Part shown: piece by piece, positions 1 to 8,650 of the stretch | How the letters are laid out: each line of letters starts with the position of its first letter | Numbering within the stretch: the first letter of the stretch is position 1 | Source: Chitinophaga sp. SYP-B3965 | GTDB taxonomy: Bacteria; Bacteroidota; Bacteroidia; Chitinophagales; Chitinophagaceae | DNA length: 64,000 nucleotides | Assembly (NCBI RefSeq): GCF_009647655.1 | Contig: NZ_WJFD01000001.1 | Span: forward strand, 2,480,001 to 2,544,000 | Reading direction: 5' to 3' | Program-made: the position numbers and the translations under genes | Notes under the pieces: model-generated | The model's database searches: none | Told to the model about the DNA's origin: nothing | The model's input: only the letters and a program-made list of their open reading frames with translations

Positions 1-482
1 AATGGTGGTTGCACCAACGCTATTTCCATTTTGATATTACATCTTTCATAACCGCCTTTTTCCAACGCCACTTCTTCAAATCCCAACTTGCGGTACATAT
101 TGATAGCAGCTGCCTGTTTGGTATTGGAGTACAGTACCATGCGACTGAAACCTGCTTCTGCAGCACGTAACAATAAGGTACAGCCCAGCAGCCAGCCCAG
201 CTTGCGGCCCTGGAAACTTTCATCCACAGCCATCTTCGTCATCTCTACGGTGTCTTTATCCCGCTGCTTGTAAGCTACGGTGCCTGCTATCTGGTCATCT
301 ACTGCCACAAAGATGATATCCCCTCCATGGCCAATGATGTGTTCCTGCGGGTTGCCCAATACAGCAATGTCTACGGGTTCTAATGTGTAATCTTTTTTGA
401 TCCAGGCACTGTTCAGCTGCTCAAAATCCTTTTGGTAGTCGGGATGCCAGGATAAGATGCGGATGTCATTTGCTTCGTTCAT
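1..482 (-). CDS. GNAT N-acetyltransferase (3' end outside window)
   Basis: An open frame of about 160 codons starts at the ATG at 482-480 and runs off the left edge, so the C-terminus is missing. It reads like a GCN5-related acetyltransferase: the acetyl-CoA loop is seen as ESFQGRKLGWLLG, followed by a helix and the typical late motif NTKQAAAINMYRKLGFEEV. GNAT enzymes move an acetyl group from acetyl-CoA to an amine; the substrate cannot be told here. The first 17 bases overlap the 3' end of the EamA gene in another frame, which suggests translational coupling and one transcript. Confidence 0.85.
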   Translation of the reverse strand, partial: MNEANDIRILSWHPDYQKDFEQLNSAWIKKDYTLEPVDIAVLGNPQEHIIGHGGDIIFVAVDDQIAGTVAYKQRDKDTVEMTKMAVDESFQGRKLGWLLGCTLLLRAAEAGFSRMVLYSNTKQAAAINMYRKLGFEEVALEKGGYERCNIKMEIALVQPP

Positions 483-1377
483 AACTTTTGTTCTTGTTAA
501 AGGCATTGTTTACGAGATATACACCTAACAACGTCACGAGGCAGGATGCCCCTATCATCCAGTTGAGCTTCTCGCTCAGGATGAGCCAACCCAGTACCAC
601 CGCCACAATGGGGTTCACGTACGCATAAATGGAAACAAGCGAGGGCGGCAGATTGTTAAGCGCAAAAACGTAAGCGGAATAACCCAGTAAAGATCCTATA
701 AAAATGAGGTATAACAAACTGCCCCATAATTCACCGGTGAAACTGGAAGCATACAGGTGCTGCCCTGTTACCACAGCTATCAGCAACATCACCAGCCCGC
801 TGAACAACATCTGGAATCCTGCACCATACAGGTAGTTCACACCCAGCGCCCATTTGGCGGTGAGTACGGAGCCCAGGGCCCAGAACACACAGGCCACTAC
901 AATGAGGATGACGCCCAAACGGTATTCCGGGTTCATCAGTTCTTTCAGATGATCATAAAAGATACCGCCAATACCTATCATCCCTATTGCCATGCCTATG
1001 ACCATTTGTATGGAGATCTTTGTTTTCTGCACCAGGAAATAACTGAACACGGTGATCCAGATAGGTACGGTGGCGGCTATGATAGCGCCCATACCACTGG
1101 GTATGTATTGCATGGCCCAGGTCATCAACCCGTTGCTGCCACACAACATCAGCACACCTATCACAAAGAGCCGGGAGAGAATGGGCAGCTCGGGTAATTT
1201 ATATCCTCTTAACATAAAGAAACTTACCAGTATAACACCTGCAGCTGTTTGGCGCAAACCTGCCAGCATAATGCCATGCATGTGCTGCACCCCGATGCGT
1301 GATGCCAGATAAGTGGTTCCCCAGAAAAAACTAACTATGATCAACGCCAGGTAGGCGCTTGTATTTGACTTTTTCAT
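466..1377 (-). CDS. EamA/DMT-family inner-membrane transporter
   Basis: The 303-residue protein has about ten hydrophobic segments in two repeated halves, as expected for the drug/metabolite transporter superfamily (EamA, usual length ~300). The start MKKSNTSAYLALIIVSFFWG carries the classic FFWG(T/S) motif, and the second half contains VFWALGSVL and the Pro/Tyr-rich SIYAYVNPIVAVVLGW motif. Members export amino acids, metabolites or drugs; the substrate is unknown. The gene lies between a PLP-dependent decarboxylase and a GNAT gene on the same strand, so export of an amine or amino acid is possible but is only inference. Its 3' end overlaps the GNAT start by 17 bases. Confidence 0.9.
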   Translation of the reverse strand: MKKSNTSAYLALIIVSFFWGTTYLASRIGVQHMHGIMLAGLRQTAAGVILVSFFMLRGYKLPELPILSRLFVIGVLMLCGSNGLMTWAMQYIPSGMGAIIAATVPIWITVFSYFLVQKTKISIQMVIGMAIGMIGIGGIFYDHLKELMNPEYRLGVILIVVACVFWALGSVLTAKWALGVNYLYGAGFQMLFSGLVMLLIAVVTGQHLYASSFTGELWGSLLYLIFIGSLLGYSAYVFALNNLPPSLVSIYAYVNPIVAVVLGWLILSEKLNWMIGASCLVTLLGVYLVNNAFNKNKSYERSK

Positions 1378-1456
1378 TGCGGTAGTTCAATAACGGTTAA
1401 TGATAAACTGCAACGGGTAGATACCCATTGCCACTTACTAATATCAACCTCTAAAA

Positions 1457-2884
1457 TCAATTATTATCTGCGATGGCAGATAATTGAGAAATTTCAGCAG
1501 CTACAGTTTCCAGTTCTGTGATCACTTTGTCGATATCCTGGTCCGTGGTGCGCCAGTTAACGAGGGCCGCGCGGATGGCGGGAGTTCCCTTGTAATTGGT
1601 GGGCGTAACGTACACCACGCCCCGCTTGACAAGCTTCTGCAGAAAGCCGTTCACATGTTCCTGTAACATTCGCTGTGGATGGTTCAGTGTAAAGCAGACC
1701 ACACATAACCGCACAGGTGCCAGCAAGTGAAAGCGCTCACTCTTCGCGAGGCGCTCTCCTAGTTGCTGGGCGAGGCGGATATTGGTTTCTACCATATCTC
1801 TGTAACCTTCGGCCCCATATGCTTTTAAAGAGAACCACGCTGGAAGCGAGCGCAACCGTCGTGAGTTCTCCGGGGCATAATTAATGTAATTAAAATTCGC
1901 TTCCGGGTCGCCAAGGTAGGCGGCGCCTGCATTCTGGAACACGGATAACTGCAACAATGGATGTCGTGTAAATATCATGGCGGAATCATACGGAACGTTC
2001 AGCCACTTGTGGGCGTCTATCGTAATACTGTCCGCTCCTTCCCATCCGTTCAATAAGTGTTTGTAACGGGGGCTTACGGCAGCGAAGCCACCAAAAGCTG
2101 CGTCTATATGTAACCAGAAATTATGTTCTTTCTTTAAGGCGACGATAGCGGCAATATCATCGAAGTCTACTGTGTTCACGGTGCCTGCATTGGCTACGAA
2201 AATGAAAGGTTTCCCGGGATTTGCTGCGATCCATGCTTTCAATGCATCTACATCTACTGCTTCCCGCTCTGCCAATACCGGCAGTTTCACTAATGCATTA
2301 CGGCCAAGACCCAGCATGCTAAGCGCTTTGGCAATACTCGAATGTGGTGTGCCACTCAGGATGGTCACCTCTTTTAAGGCAGCTACACCTTCTTCTCCCA
2401 CATCCACTCCCTGCTGTATCCCCAGCCATTGCCGTGCGGTGGCCAGTCCTGTAAAATTGCTCATCGTTGCGCCGCTCACAAAACAACCCAGGAAACCTTC
2501 CGGTATATTGAACAACTGTTTTAACAAAGCAATGGTTTCTGTTTCAATATTGTAAGAGACAGCAGATCTGTCTCCGGGGTTCATATCAAAGGTACTTGCC
2601 AGCCAATCTCCTGCCAGCGCTGCGGGTGTAACACCGCCTGTTACAAAGCCAAAATAACGCGGCCCTGCATTACCGGTCAGATGATCTCCATACTTATTAT
2701 CAAATAACTCCAATGCAGCTGCAGCACCGATCCCTTTCTCCGGCAGTAAAGAAGCCGGAAATTCAGGAAGGGTAACACTTACAGGCAGTTCATTGATCTG
2801 CTGCATAAAATCCGCGGCATACCCTGCTGTTTGCTCTAAGAGTTCATTGATCTGTACGAGGTCCTGGCGGAAAGTTGCATTCAT
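1457..2884 (-). CDS. Pyridoxal-phosphate-dependent group II decarboxylase-like protein
   Basis: The protein has 475 residues from the ATG at 2884; the frame is open to 2938, but the extra 18 residues (with two cysteines and no family match) look untranslated. The fold-type I PLP core is clear: GATMSNFTGLATAR, HIDAAFGG, and the PLP lysine in IDAHKWLNVPYDS (K293 with this start). Group II decarboxylases (glutamate, aromatic or diamino-acid type) remove the carboxyl group of an amino acid to give an amine in the cytoplasm; some relatives are aspartate aminotransferase-fold enzymes with other reactions. The substrate cannot be fixed. The EamA transporter follows 80 bases downstream and could export the product. 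Confidence 0.88.
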   Translation of the reverse strand: MNATFRQDLVQINELLEQTAGYAADFMQQINELPVSVTLPEFPASLLPEKGIGAAAALELFDNKYGDHLTGNAGPRYFGFVTGGVTPAALAGDWLASTFDMNPGDRSAVSYNIETETIALLKQLFNIPEGFLGCFVSGATMSNFTGLATARQWLGIQQGVDVGEEGVAALKEVTILSGTPHSSIAKALSMLGLGRNALVKLPVLAEREAVDVDALKAWIAANPGKPFIFVANAGTVNTVDFDDIAAIVALKKEHNFWLHIDAAFGGFAAVSPRYKHLLNGWEGADSITIDAHKWLNVPYDSAMIFTRHPLLQLSVFQNAGAAYLGDPEANFNYINYAPENSRRLRSLPAWFSLKAYGAEGYRDMVETNIRLAQQLGERLAKSERFHLLAPVRLCVVCFTLNHPQRMLQEHVNGFLQKLVKRGVVYVTPTNYKGTPAIRAALVNWRTTDQDIDKVITELETVAAEISQLSAIADNN

Positions 2885-3006
2885 GTCAGTTAGGTTTGGA
2901 GGTCTGTGATTGACGCAACAAAATTCCAACTTTTCCACTAAATAAAACAGATTCAGTTTTGGGTATTTTGACCAGATCAGATGGGTTGATCAAGAATAAT
3001 GATCAG

Positions 3007-3025
3007 TGACGAATGCGTTTCGTCA
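3007..3025 (-). terminator. Hairpin directly after ogt
   Basis: The 7-bp arms TGACGAA and TTCGTCA with a 5-base loop start one base after the ogt stop codon. There is no clear T-run on the minus strand, so it may be a weak terminator or an mRNA-stabilising hairpin. Confidence 0.4.
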
Positions 3026-3544
3026 TCAGAATAATAAGCCGCCGCGTTCATGGTCCAGCAACCACTGTTTCCTCCATAATCCGCCAGCATAGCCGGTTAA
3101 CGTACCACCGCTGCCTATTACACGATGACAAGGCACTACAATGGCCAAATTATTTTTACCATTAGTAGTTCCAACTGCTCTGATACTTTTTACATTACCT
3201 ACTCTTTTAGCGAGCGCCAGGTAAGTGATGGTATGGCCATAAGGGATGGTAGTCAAGTAATGCCATACGGTTTGCTGAAACTCTGTGCCCGGCTGCTTTA
3301 CAGGCAGGTCAAATACTTCTCTTTCTTTCCGGAAATATTCTTCTAACTGCTGTACGCAGGTATGTAATAATGCGGGTGCATTACTTGTTGCAACATCTTT
3401 CTTTTCTCCATCGGTAAATGAAACGGCGCTGATATATTCCGCGGTTCCGCGTATAACCAGCAGGCCAACCGGAGAATCCATGTAGATCAGGCTCTCATCC
3501 TTTGTAGAGGGATCGCCAGCAGTAGAAGGTTGCATATGCAGCAT
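3026..3544 (-). CDS. ogt: Methylated-DNA--[protein]-cysteine S-methyltransferase (Ogt/MGMT)
   Basis: This suicide repair protein moves the alkyl group of O6-alkylguanine or O4-alkylthymine in DNA to its own cysteine. The active site VVPCHRVIGSGG is intact (the Cys codon is at 3130-3128), preceded by the winged-helix segment FQQTVWHYLTTIPYGHTITY and followed by GYAGGLWRKQWLLDHE. The length of 172 residues equals the usual Ogt length of 160-175. The drawn start overlaps alkA by 50 bases; later in-frame ATGs at 3535 or 3481 (MDSPVGLL) are possible, the last leaving no overlap. It is the third gene of the dinB-alkA-ogt cluster, so it probably acts in one alkylation-damage response with them. Confidence 0.93.
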   Translation of the reverse strand: MLHMQPSTAGDPSTKDESLIYMDSPVGLLVIRGTAEYISAVSFTDGEKKDVATSNAPALLHTCVQQLEEYFRKEREVFDLPVKQPGTEFQQTVWHYLTTIPYGHTITYLALAKRVGNVKSIRAVGTTNGKNNLAIVVPCHRVIGSGGTLTGYAGGLWRKQWLLDHERGGLLF

Positions 3545-4382
3545 GATTTTTCCAGTGACTTGTTAATGCTTTTACTTCCTGCAAAGCGGGCTTCGCAGGT
3601 AATGCTAATTGATTACGCAATACATTGTGCAATGCGGCATCTTCTAATGGTAATGCCTGCGGATGCTGTGCAAATTTCATCAGCACATAATTGGCACTCC
3701 AGTTGCCAATGCCCTTGATAGCCACGAGTGTTTCCCGGGCTTCCTCATAGGGCATCTGCTTTAATATTTCTTCTGTTAACGCTCCTGCAGCCATGAGCTT
3801 TGCCACACGGATAATACCTTCTGCTTTTGTGCGGGAGAATTGCATCACGGTAAGATCTTCCGGTTGCAGGCTGGCAATTACAGCAGGATGCGGATATAAG
3901 TAATAAGATATTCCCTCCTCTTCCAGCACATAACCAAAAGCCTGTACCAGCCGTTGCTTGAGTGTGTATGCAAAAGAGAGGTTGATCTGCTGCCCGGTGA
4001 TGGTCCAGGTGATGGCTTCGAAAAGATCAGGGATACCAATGAGGCGCAGGCCTTTGAATGATTTAGTTAACGGTCCTAACAGATTGTCTTTTGCGGCAAA
4101 GGCATAAAAGTCGTCCATCCTGCCATCGAGATGCATCCATTTGTTCAGGAAATCGCGGATGTAGGTCTCATTTGATCCTCCTTGTAATACTTCTGCTATT
4201 AATGATTGCTGTTCAACATCCTCATTAATCTTTATCAACACGGGGCTGCCTTCGGGCGCCAGTAGTTTATACAAACTACCTTCCCTTACCTGGTGCAAAC
4301 ATTCACGTGGAGAACGGTTTAAGAACAACAGGCATTCAGCAAAACTGAAATGCTGATAATCTGCTATGGGAATAACGATCAT
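3495..4382 (-). CDS. alkA: DNA-3-methyladenine glycosylase II (AlkA family, HhH-GPD)
   Basis: This base-excision-repair glycosylase removes alkylated purines such as 3-methyladenine. Of its 295 residues the C-terminal two thirds carry the helix-hairpin-helix motif LVAIKGIGNWSANYVLMKF, followed by the catalytic Asp in LPLEDAAL. ITWTITGQQINLSFAYTLKQ is the usual substrate-pocket helix of the AlkA/Ogg superfamily. The N-terminal part looks like the small AlkA beta domain. Its start overlaps the dinB stop by four bases (ATGA), and its end overlaps the drawn ogt start, so the three genes are likely co-translated. Confidence 0.93.
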   Translation of the reverse strand: MIVIPIADYQHFSFAECLLFLNRSPRECLHQVREGSLYKLLAPEGSPVLIKINEDVEQQSLIAEVLQGGSNETYIRDFLNKWMHLDGRMDDFYAFAAKDNLLGPLTKSFKGLRLIGIPDLFEAITWTITGQQINLSFAYTLKQRLVQAFGYVLEEEGISYYLYPHPAVIASLQPEDLTVMQFSRTKAEGIIRVAKLMAAGALTEEILKQMPYEEARETLVAIKGIGNWSANYVLMKFAQHPQALPLEDAALHNVLRNQLALPAKPALQEVKALTSHWKNHAAYATFYCWRSLYKG

Positions 4383-4852
4383 TTACCGGGTGTATGGATC
4401 AACTGAAGAATCGTGAATAAGTGATGCGCTTCATGCAAAAGGAACATTTCCAGCCATTGTGGAATATTGAATAAGCCATACTTCATGTGTTTGCCGGTGC
4501 GCCCCAGATCTCCCGGATCAATGTTATCCACAAAATCGATCAGGTCCATCCGTTGTTTACGGTAAATAGCCAGCAGTTCTGCATTGGGTAGTTTACAGTA
4601 AGACAGGAACAGCGGATCCGTATCTCCTGCATATGGTGGAAAAACAGGTTCGTCTTCATTCAATATCTTCAGCAAACGCGCTTTGAACACCGGCTGAAAA
4701 GCTACGAGATGCGCTGCATTCTCCAGGGCCGTCCACTTACCTTCCCTCACCCTGTCTTCCAGCACATCCTGTGCAACTTCTCCCGTAATATCCTCCAGTG
4801 CTAAATGTTGTGTGCGTAAACGTGTATCAGTGGCAATTGGAATCTGTAGCAT
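4379..4852 (-). CDS. DinB-family four-helix protein
   Basis: The 157-residue DinB/YfiT-like protein has the expected metal-binding histidines: NAAHLVAF in the second helix and LLHEAHHLFTILQ near the C-terminus. DinB-superfamily proteins are four-helix bundles, often thiol- or metal-dependent transferases, and several are damage-induced; the reaction of this one is unknown. It is the first gene of the dinB-alkA-ogt cluster and lies head to head with the MocR gene across a 100-base gap. The link to DNA repair is contextual. The stop TGA overlaps the alkA ATG. Confidence 0.85.
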   Translation of the reverse strand: MLQIPIATDTRLRTQHLALEDITGEVAQDVLEDRVREGKWTALENAAHLVAFQPVFKARLLKILNEDEPVFPPYAGDTDPLFLSYCKLPNAELLAIYRKQRMDLIDFVDNIDPGDLGRTGKHMKYGLFNIPQWLEMFLLHEAHHLFTILQLIHTPGK

Positions 4853-4919
4853 GGTGCGAATTGGTTATTCCGAAGGTTGAAATTATACAATTAATCAGAA
4901 TAAACAGATTCCATTTCCG

Positions 4920-4927
4920 TAATTTTG
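4920..4927 (+). promoter_or_regulatory. Bacteroidota -7 promoter box for the MocR gene
   Basis: TAATTTTG fits the TAnnTTTG consensus of Bacteroidota primary sigma promoters and lies 26 bases before the MocR ATG. No good -33 TTG was found, so this is a partial match. Confidence 0.45.
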
Positions 4928-4952
4928 GCCATATCAGTACAAATCTCTTATC

Positions 4953-6371
4953 ATGGAACATTTATATCTCCAGGTAGCTGACCGTATTCAGACGATGATA
5001 GAAAAGGACGTGATCAGGATAGGTGATAAACTCCCTTCCGTAAGGTCCCTGAGCAAAGAACAAGGCATCAGCATGAGCACGGTGTTCCAGGCATATTATC
5101 ACCTCGAAAGCAAAGGATTCATAGAACCCAGGCCCAAATCCGGCTACTATGTAAAGTTCTCTCCGCGCCGTTTGCCGGAAATGCCCAAGATCTGCCGTCC
5201 GGTTAAAAAAGCAACGGAAGTAAATGTAAGTGATATGATCACGGAGGTGTTCTACCATCTCTCCCCGGATGATATCCTACGCTTTTCCCTGGCCGCCCCG
5301 CCGGAAGAATTACTCCCTGCTGCCAAACTCAGCAAATCCCTCATCCAGGCGATGCGTGATCTGCCCGCCGGTGGTGTGAACTATGAGAACCTGCAGGGAA
5401 ATGTAAATCTGAGGCGGCAAATAGCCCGTATGAGCCTCCATTGGAACGGCAATATCACCGAAGATGATATTGTGACCACAACGGGCTGTATGGACGCCTT
5501 AACGCTCTGCCTGTCTGCCACCACTCAGCCGGGTGACGTCATTGCCCTTGAAAGCCCCGCTTACTGCGGTACCTTTCAGCTGGCGGAAAGCCTGGGCCTG
5601 AAAGTACTGGAAATACCCACCAATCCCGTTTGGGGAGTAGACCTCGAATACCTGGATAAAGCGATCCCTAAGTTCAAGATCAAAGCCTGTGTATTTGTGA
5701 CCAACTTCAACAATCCCTTAGGAGCAGTGATGCCGGATAAGAACAAACGGGAACTGGTGAAGCTCATGAACAAATACGATATCCCGCTGATAGAAGACGA
5801 TATCTATGCCGATCTCTATTTCGGTAAGATCAGGCCCAGCAGCTGCAAACAATACGACCGCAACGGCAACGTACTGCACTGCAACTCCTTCTCCAAATCC
5901 CTCGCACCGGGCTACCGCGTTGGCTGGACGATGCCGGGTAAGTACAAGGAAAAAGTATTACGCCTCAAGCTCAATCACTCTGTATCCAGCGCCACACTGC
6001 CACAGGCAGCTATTGCACACTTCCTGGAAAACGGCCGGTATGAGCACCACCTGCGCAACCTCCGCAAGCAACTACATACACAATGCCTGCGTTATCAGCA
6101 GGCCATTGCAGATTACTTCCCGGAAGATACTTGTGTTACCCGCCCGCAGGGTGGTTATGTGTTATGGCTGGAATTAAACCAGGCCATCAATACATTTGAG
6201 ATGTATGAACTGGCCATGAAACGTAAGGTGAGTTTTGCTCCCGGCAGGATCTTCTCCCTGCAGGACCGCTACAATAACTGCCTGCGCATCAGCCACGCCA
6301 AACCCTGGAGCAAACAGGTGGACGATGGTTTGAAGACGATCGGAAAACTCGCGCACCAGATGATGATGTAA
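4953..6371 (+). CDS. MocR/PdxR-type GntR regulator with aminotransferase domain
   Basis: The 472-residue two-domain regulator starts with a GntR winged helix at residues 1-70 (IRIGDKLPSVRSLSKEQGIS, then the recognition helix MSTVFQAYYHLESKGFIEPR). A fold-type I aminotransferase domain fills the rest, with the PLP lysine in NSFSKSLAPGYRVGW (K315), EDDIYADLYF and TNFNNPLGAVM. MocR proteins sense PLP or amino compounds and often control a divergent or adjacent transporter or amino-acid enzyme. Here the divergent neighbour is dinB-alkA-ogt, while a PLP decarboxylase and an EamA transporter, both common MocR targets, lie just beyond. Which set it controls is open. Confidence 0.92.
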   Translation: MEHLYLQVADRIQTMIEKDVIRIGDKLPSVRSLSKEQGISMSTVFQAYYHLESKGFIEPRPKSGYYVKFSPRRLPEMPKICRPVKKATEVNVSDMITEVFYHLSPDDILRFSLAAPPEELLPAAKLSKSLIQAMRDLPAGGVNYENLQGNVNLRRQIARMSLHWNGNITEDDIVTTTGCMDALTLCLSATTQPGDVIALESPAYCGTFQLAESLGLKVLEIPTNPVWGVDLEYLDKAIPKFKIKACVFVTNFNNPLGAVMPDKNKRELVKLMNKYDIPLIEDDIYADLYFGKIRPSSCKQYDRNGNVLHCNSFSKSLAPGYRVGWTMPGKYKEKVLRLKLNHSVSSATLPQAAIAHFLENGRYEHHLRNLRKQLHTQCLRYQQAIADYFPEDTCVTRPQGGYVLWLELNQAINTFEMYELAMKRKVSFAPGRIFSLQDRYNNCLRISHAKPWSKQVDDGLKTIGKLAHQMMM

Positions 6372-6379
6372 AAAAGAAA

Positions 6380-6401
6380 GCCAGGGCAGTAATGCCCCGG
6401 C
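6380..6401 (-). terminator. Terminator of the exporter operon
   Basis: An inverted repeat GCCaGGGCA / TGCCCcGGC with a GTAA loop is followed on the minus strand by CTTTCTTTTTT. It sits between the convergent MocR gene and the last permease gene and fits an intrinsic terminator for the minus-strand operon. Confidence 0.7.
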
Positions 6402-6421
6402 GTCTGTTACCTACAACTGTA

Positions 6422-7540
6422 CTAAACTGTTTTACGGTAATTCCATACAGCCACGCTGTTGATCACTACCGCAAACACTAGCATGATTCCAAGGTAATAG
6501 CGTACGTCTGCCCAACCACTTCCCTTCAACATCACCATCCGTATCACTTTTACAAAATAAGCTATGGGGTTAAAGAGCGTGATCTTCTGCGCCCATACCG
6601 GCATACTTTCTACCGGTGTGAACAATCCGCTCATCAGTATAAAGATGATCATGAAGAACCAGGTAATGAACATCGCCTGTTGCTGCGTTTCCGTAAAGGT
6701 GGATACCAGCAATCCCATGCCCAGCATTACGATGAGATAAATCCCCGCAAAAAGGAATACATAACCCAAGTTCCCTGCAAAAGGAATATTGAACACGAGT
6801 TTGCCTACTACTAAACCAAAGGTTAATTCAAATAAAGCAATAATCCAGAAAGGCAGCAGTTTGCCAATGATGAAATGATGTTTGCGGATAGGTGTTACGT
6901 TCAGCTGTTCTATCGTTCCCATTTCCTTCTCCTTCACAATATTCATCCCGGATAAAAAAGCACCGATCAGTGTAACCAGCACTACCAGTATACCAGGCAC
7001 CATGAAGAACTTGTAATTCATATCCGGGTTGTACCAGTAACGGGCGGAAATATCCATGTGCTCCGGCGCGTTGTCTTCGTCCATGGCCAGCCAGTCCAGC
7101 CGCACCTGCCGGTTAAAACTGTTGATGATACTGGTAGCATAACCATTGGCCAGTCCTGCTTTGCTGCCGTTGATGGCATTCACCAGCATTTGTACTTTCA
7201 CCTCATCTTCCCGCACCAGATCCCGTTCAAAGTGCTGCGGAATGGTGAGCACAAGGTCTACTTTATCTGCTTCCAGATCAGCATACGCTTCTTTTGGATT
7301 ATATGTTTGCCGGTTGAGGGAGAAATAACCGGAGGCGAATAATTTATCGCGCAGCTGGCGGCTCCAGGTAGAGTTATCCTGGTCTACGATATCAACGGAT
7401 AAATTCCTGATCTCGTAATTAGCCGCGAAGGAAAGTACCAGCAGTTGCACCACCGGTACTATAAAGATGATCGGCAACATGGCGCGGTTGCGGAAGATCT
7501 GAAGGAACTCCTTCTGTAGTATGAATAATATCGTGCGCAT
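6422..7540 (-). CDS. ABC-2 type permease (YbhR-like) of drug exporter
   Basis: The 372-residue inner-membrane protein has an N-terminal membrane helix, a large extracytoplasmic loop (about residues 45-175) and five C-terminal membrane helices. FLSGMNIVKEKEMGTIEQLNVTPIRK is the coupling-region signature of ABC-2 permeases (here IVKEKEMGTIEQLNVTP). E. coli YbhR is 368 residues long. It overlaps the next permease by one base (ATG within the shared stop region at 7540) and is the last gene of the operon. With the second permease it forms the membrane channel of the exporter. Confidence 0.9.
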   Translation of the reverse strand: MRTILFILQKEFLQIFRNRAMLPIIFIVPVVQLLVLSFAANYEIRNLSVDIVDQDNSTWSRQLRDKLFASGYFSLNRQTYNPKEAYADLEADKVDLVLTIPQHFERDLVREDEVKVQMLVNAINGSKAGLANGYATSIINSFNRQVRLDWLAMDEDNAPEHMDISARYWYNPDMNYKFFMVPGILVVLVTLIGAFLSGMNIVKEKEMGTIEQLNVTPIRKHHFIIGKLLPFWIIALFELTFGLVVGKLVFNIPFAGNLGYVFLFAGIYLIVMLGMGLLVSTFTETQQQAMFITWFFMIIFILMSGLFTPVESMPVWAQKITLFNPIAYFVKVIRMVMLKGSGWADVRYYLGIMLVFAVVINSVAVWNYRKTV

Positions 7541-8646
7541 CAGCTTAACCTTGTTTTAAAATTCCGAACACTTAATACAAGAAAGAACAGGGTCATGCCT
7601 CCAAGGATCACGGTAGGCAGCCAGATCTGGCGCAGCCCCGAACCTTTCAGCATCACATCCTTGAGGATAATGATGAACCATTTTGCCGGTATGATGTTCG
7701 AAAAGATCTGTAATGGCCTGGGCATACTTTCAATCGGGAATACAAACCCGGATAAGAGGATGGTTGGCAATAACAGGCCCATCATGGAGATCATCATCGC
7801 TGTTTGCTGAGAGCTGGTGATACTGGAGATCAATATACCCAGAGAAAGGGCAGTGAGGCCAAACAGGCCACACTCTGCCAGCAATAACAACAGATTCCCT
7901 TTGATGGGCATGCCAAAGATAAAGAAGCCCATCACTAAAATAATGCACGCTATTATAAAGGATAGCGCTATATACGGTACTACTTTTCCTGCAATGATGA
8001 GGATAGGCCGTAAGGGAGATACTAATAATATTTCCATCGTGCCCAGTTCTTTTTCTCTCGTGATCGTGATGGAGGTCATCATAGCAGATACCAGCATCAG
8101 GATGAGTGTCATTACACCGGGTACAAAGAGGAACACGCCTTTCAAAGAAGGATTGTATACCATCCGCACTTCTGTATTGATAGTGAGCGGCAATGTTATC
8201 TTCCCCGTCATCTCCTGCTGGTACTGCCCGATAATGGCGGTTGCATAGTTGATCACGGTAGTGGCGGTATTGGGATCAGAAGCATCTGCCAGTAACTGCA
8301 CCGGCGCTTTTTTCTCATGATAGAACTTATCACCGAAGTGATCCGGGATCACGATCACTAATTTGATATCTCCTTTTCTGAAAGTGCTTTCGATCTCATC
8401 TGCTGTCCGCAGGTTTTGATCCACCTCAAAGTAACCGGAGGAAGTGATCTTGTGGATCATCTGCTGGCTGTAAACATCCCGCGCATTATCCAACACACCT
8501 ATCTTCACATGATGGATCTCATTGGTGATAGCAAAACCAAACAGCACGATCAGTATCACGGGCATGCCAAAGAGGATGAGCAGGGTGCGCTTATCGCGGA
8601 AGATATGATAGAACTCTTTTCGTACAAATACGAGGAACTGGCGCAT
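7540..8646 (-). CDS. ABC-2 type permease (YbhS-like) of drug exporter
   Basis: The 368-residue protein has the same architecture as the downstream permease: a first membrane helix (TLLILFGMPVILIVLFGFAI), a periplasmic loop, then five helices. The conserved segment ITREKELGTMEILLVSPLRP marks the ABC-2 family and is nearly parallel to the IVKEKEMGTIEQLNVTP segment of its neighbour. E. coli YbhS is 377 residues. The two paralogous permeases, probably a heterodimer, match the ybhS-ybhR order. The start lies four bases after the ATPase stop. Confidence 0.9.
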   Translation of the reverse strand: MRQFLVFVRKEFYHIFRDKRTLLILFGMPVILIVLFGFAITNEIHHVKIGVLDNARDVYSQQMIHKITSSGYFEVDQNLRTADEIESTFRKGDIKLVIVIPDHFGDKFYHEKKAPVQLLADASDPNTATTVINYATAIIGQYQQEMTGKITLPLTINTEVRMVYNPSLKGVFLFVPGVMTLILMLVSAMMTSITITREKELGTMEILLVSPLRPILIIAGKVVPYIALSFIIACIILVMGFFIFGMPIKGNLLLLLAECGLFGLTALSLGILISSITSSQQTAMMISMMGLLLPTILLSGFVFPIESMPRPLQIFSNIIPAKWFIIILKDVMLKGSGLRQIWLPTVILGGMTLFFLVLSVRNFKTRLS

Positions 8647-8650
8647 GTTG

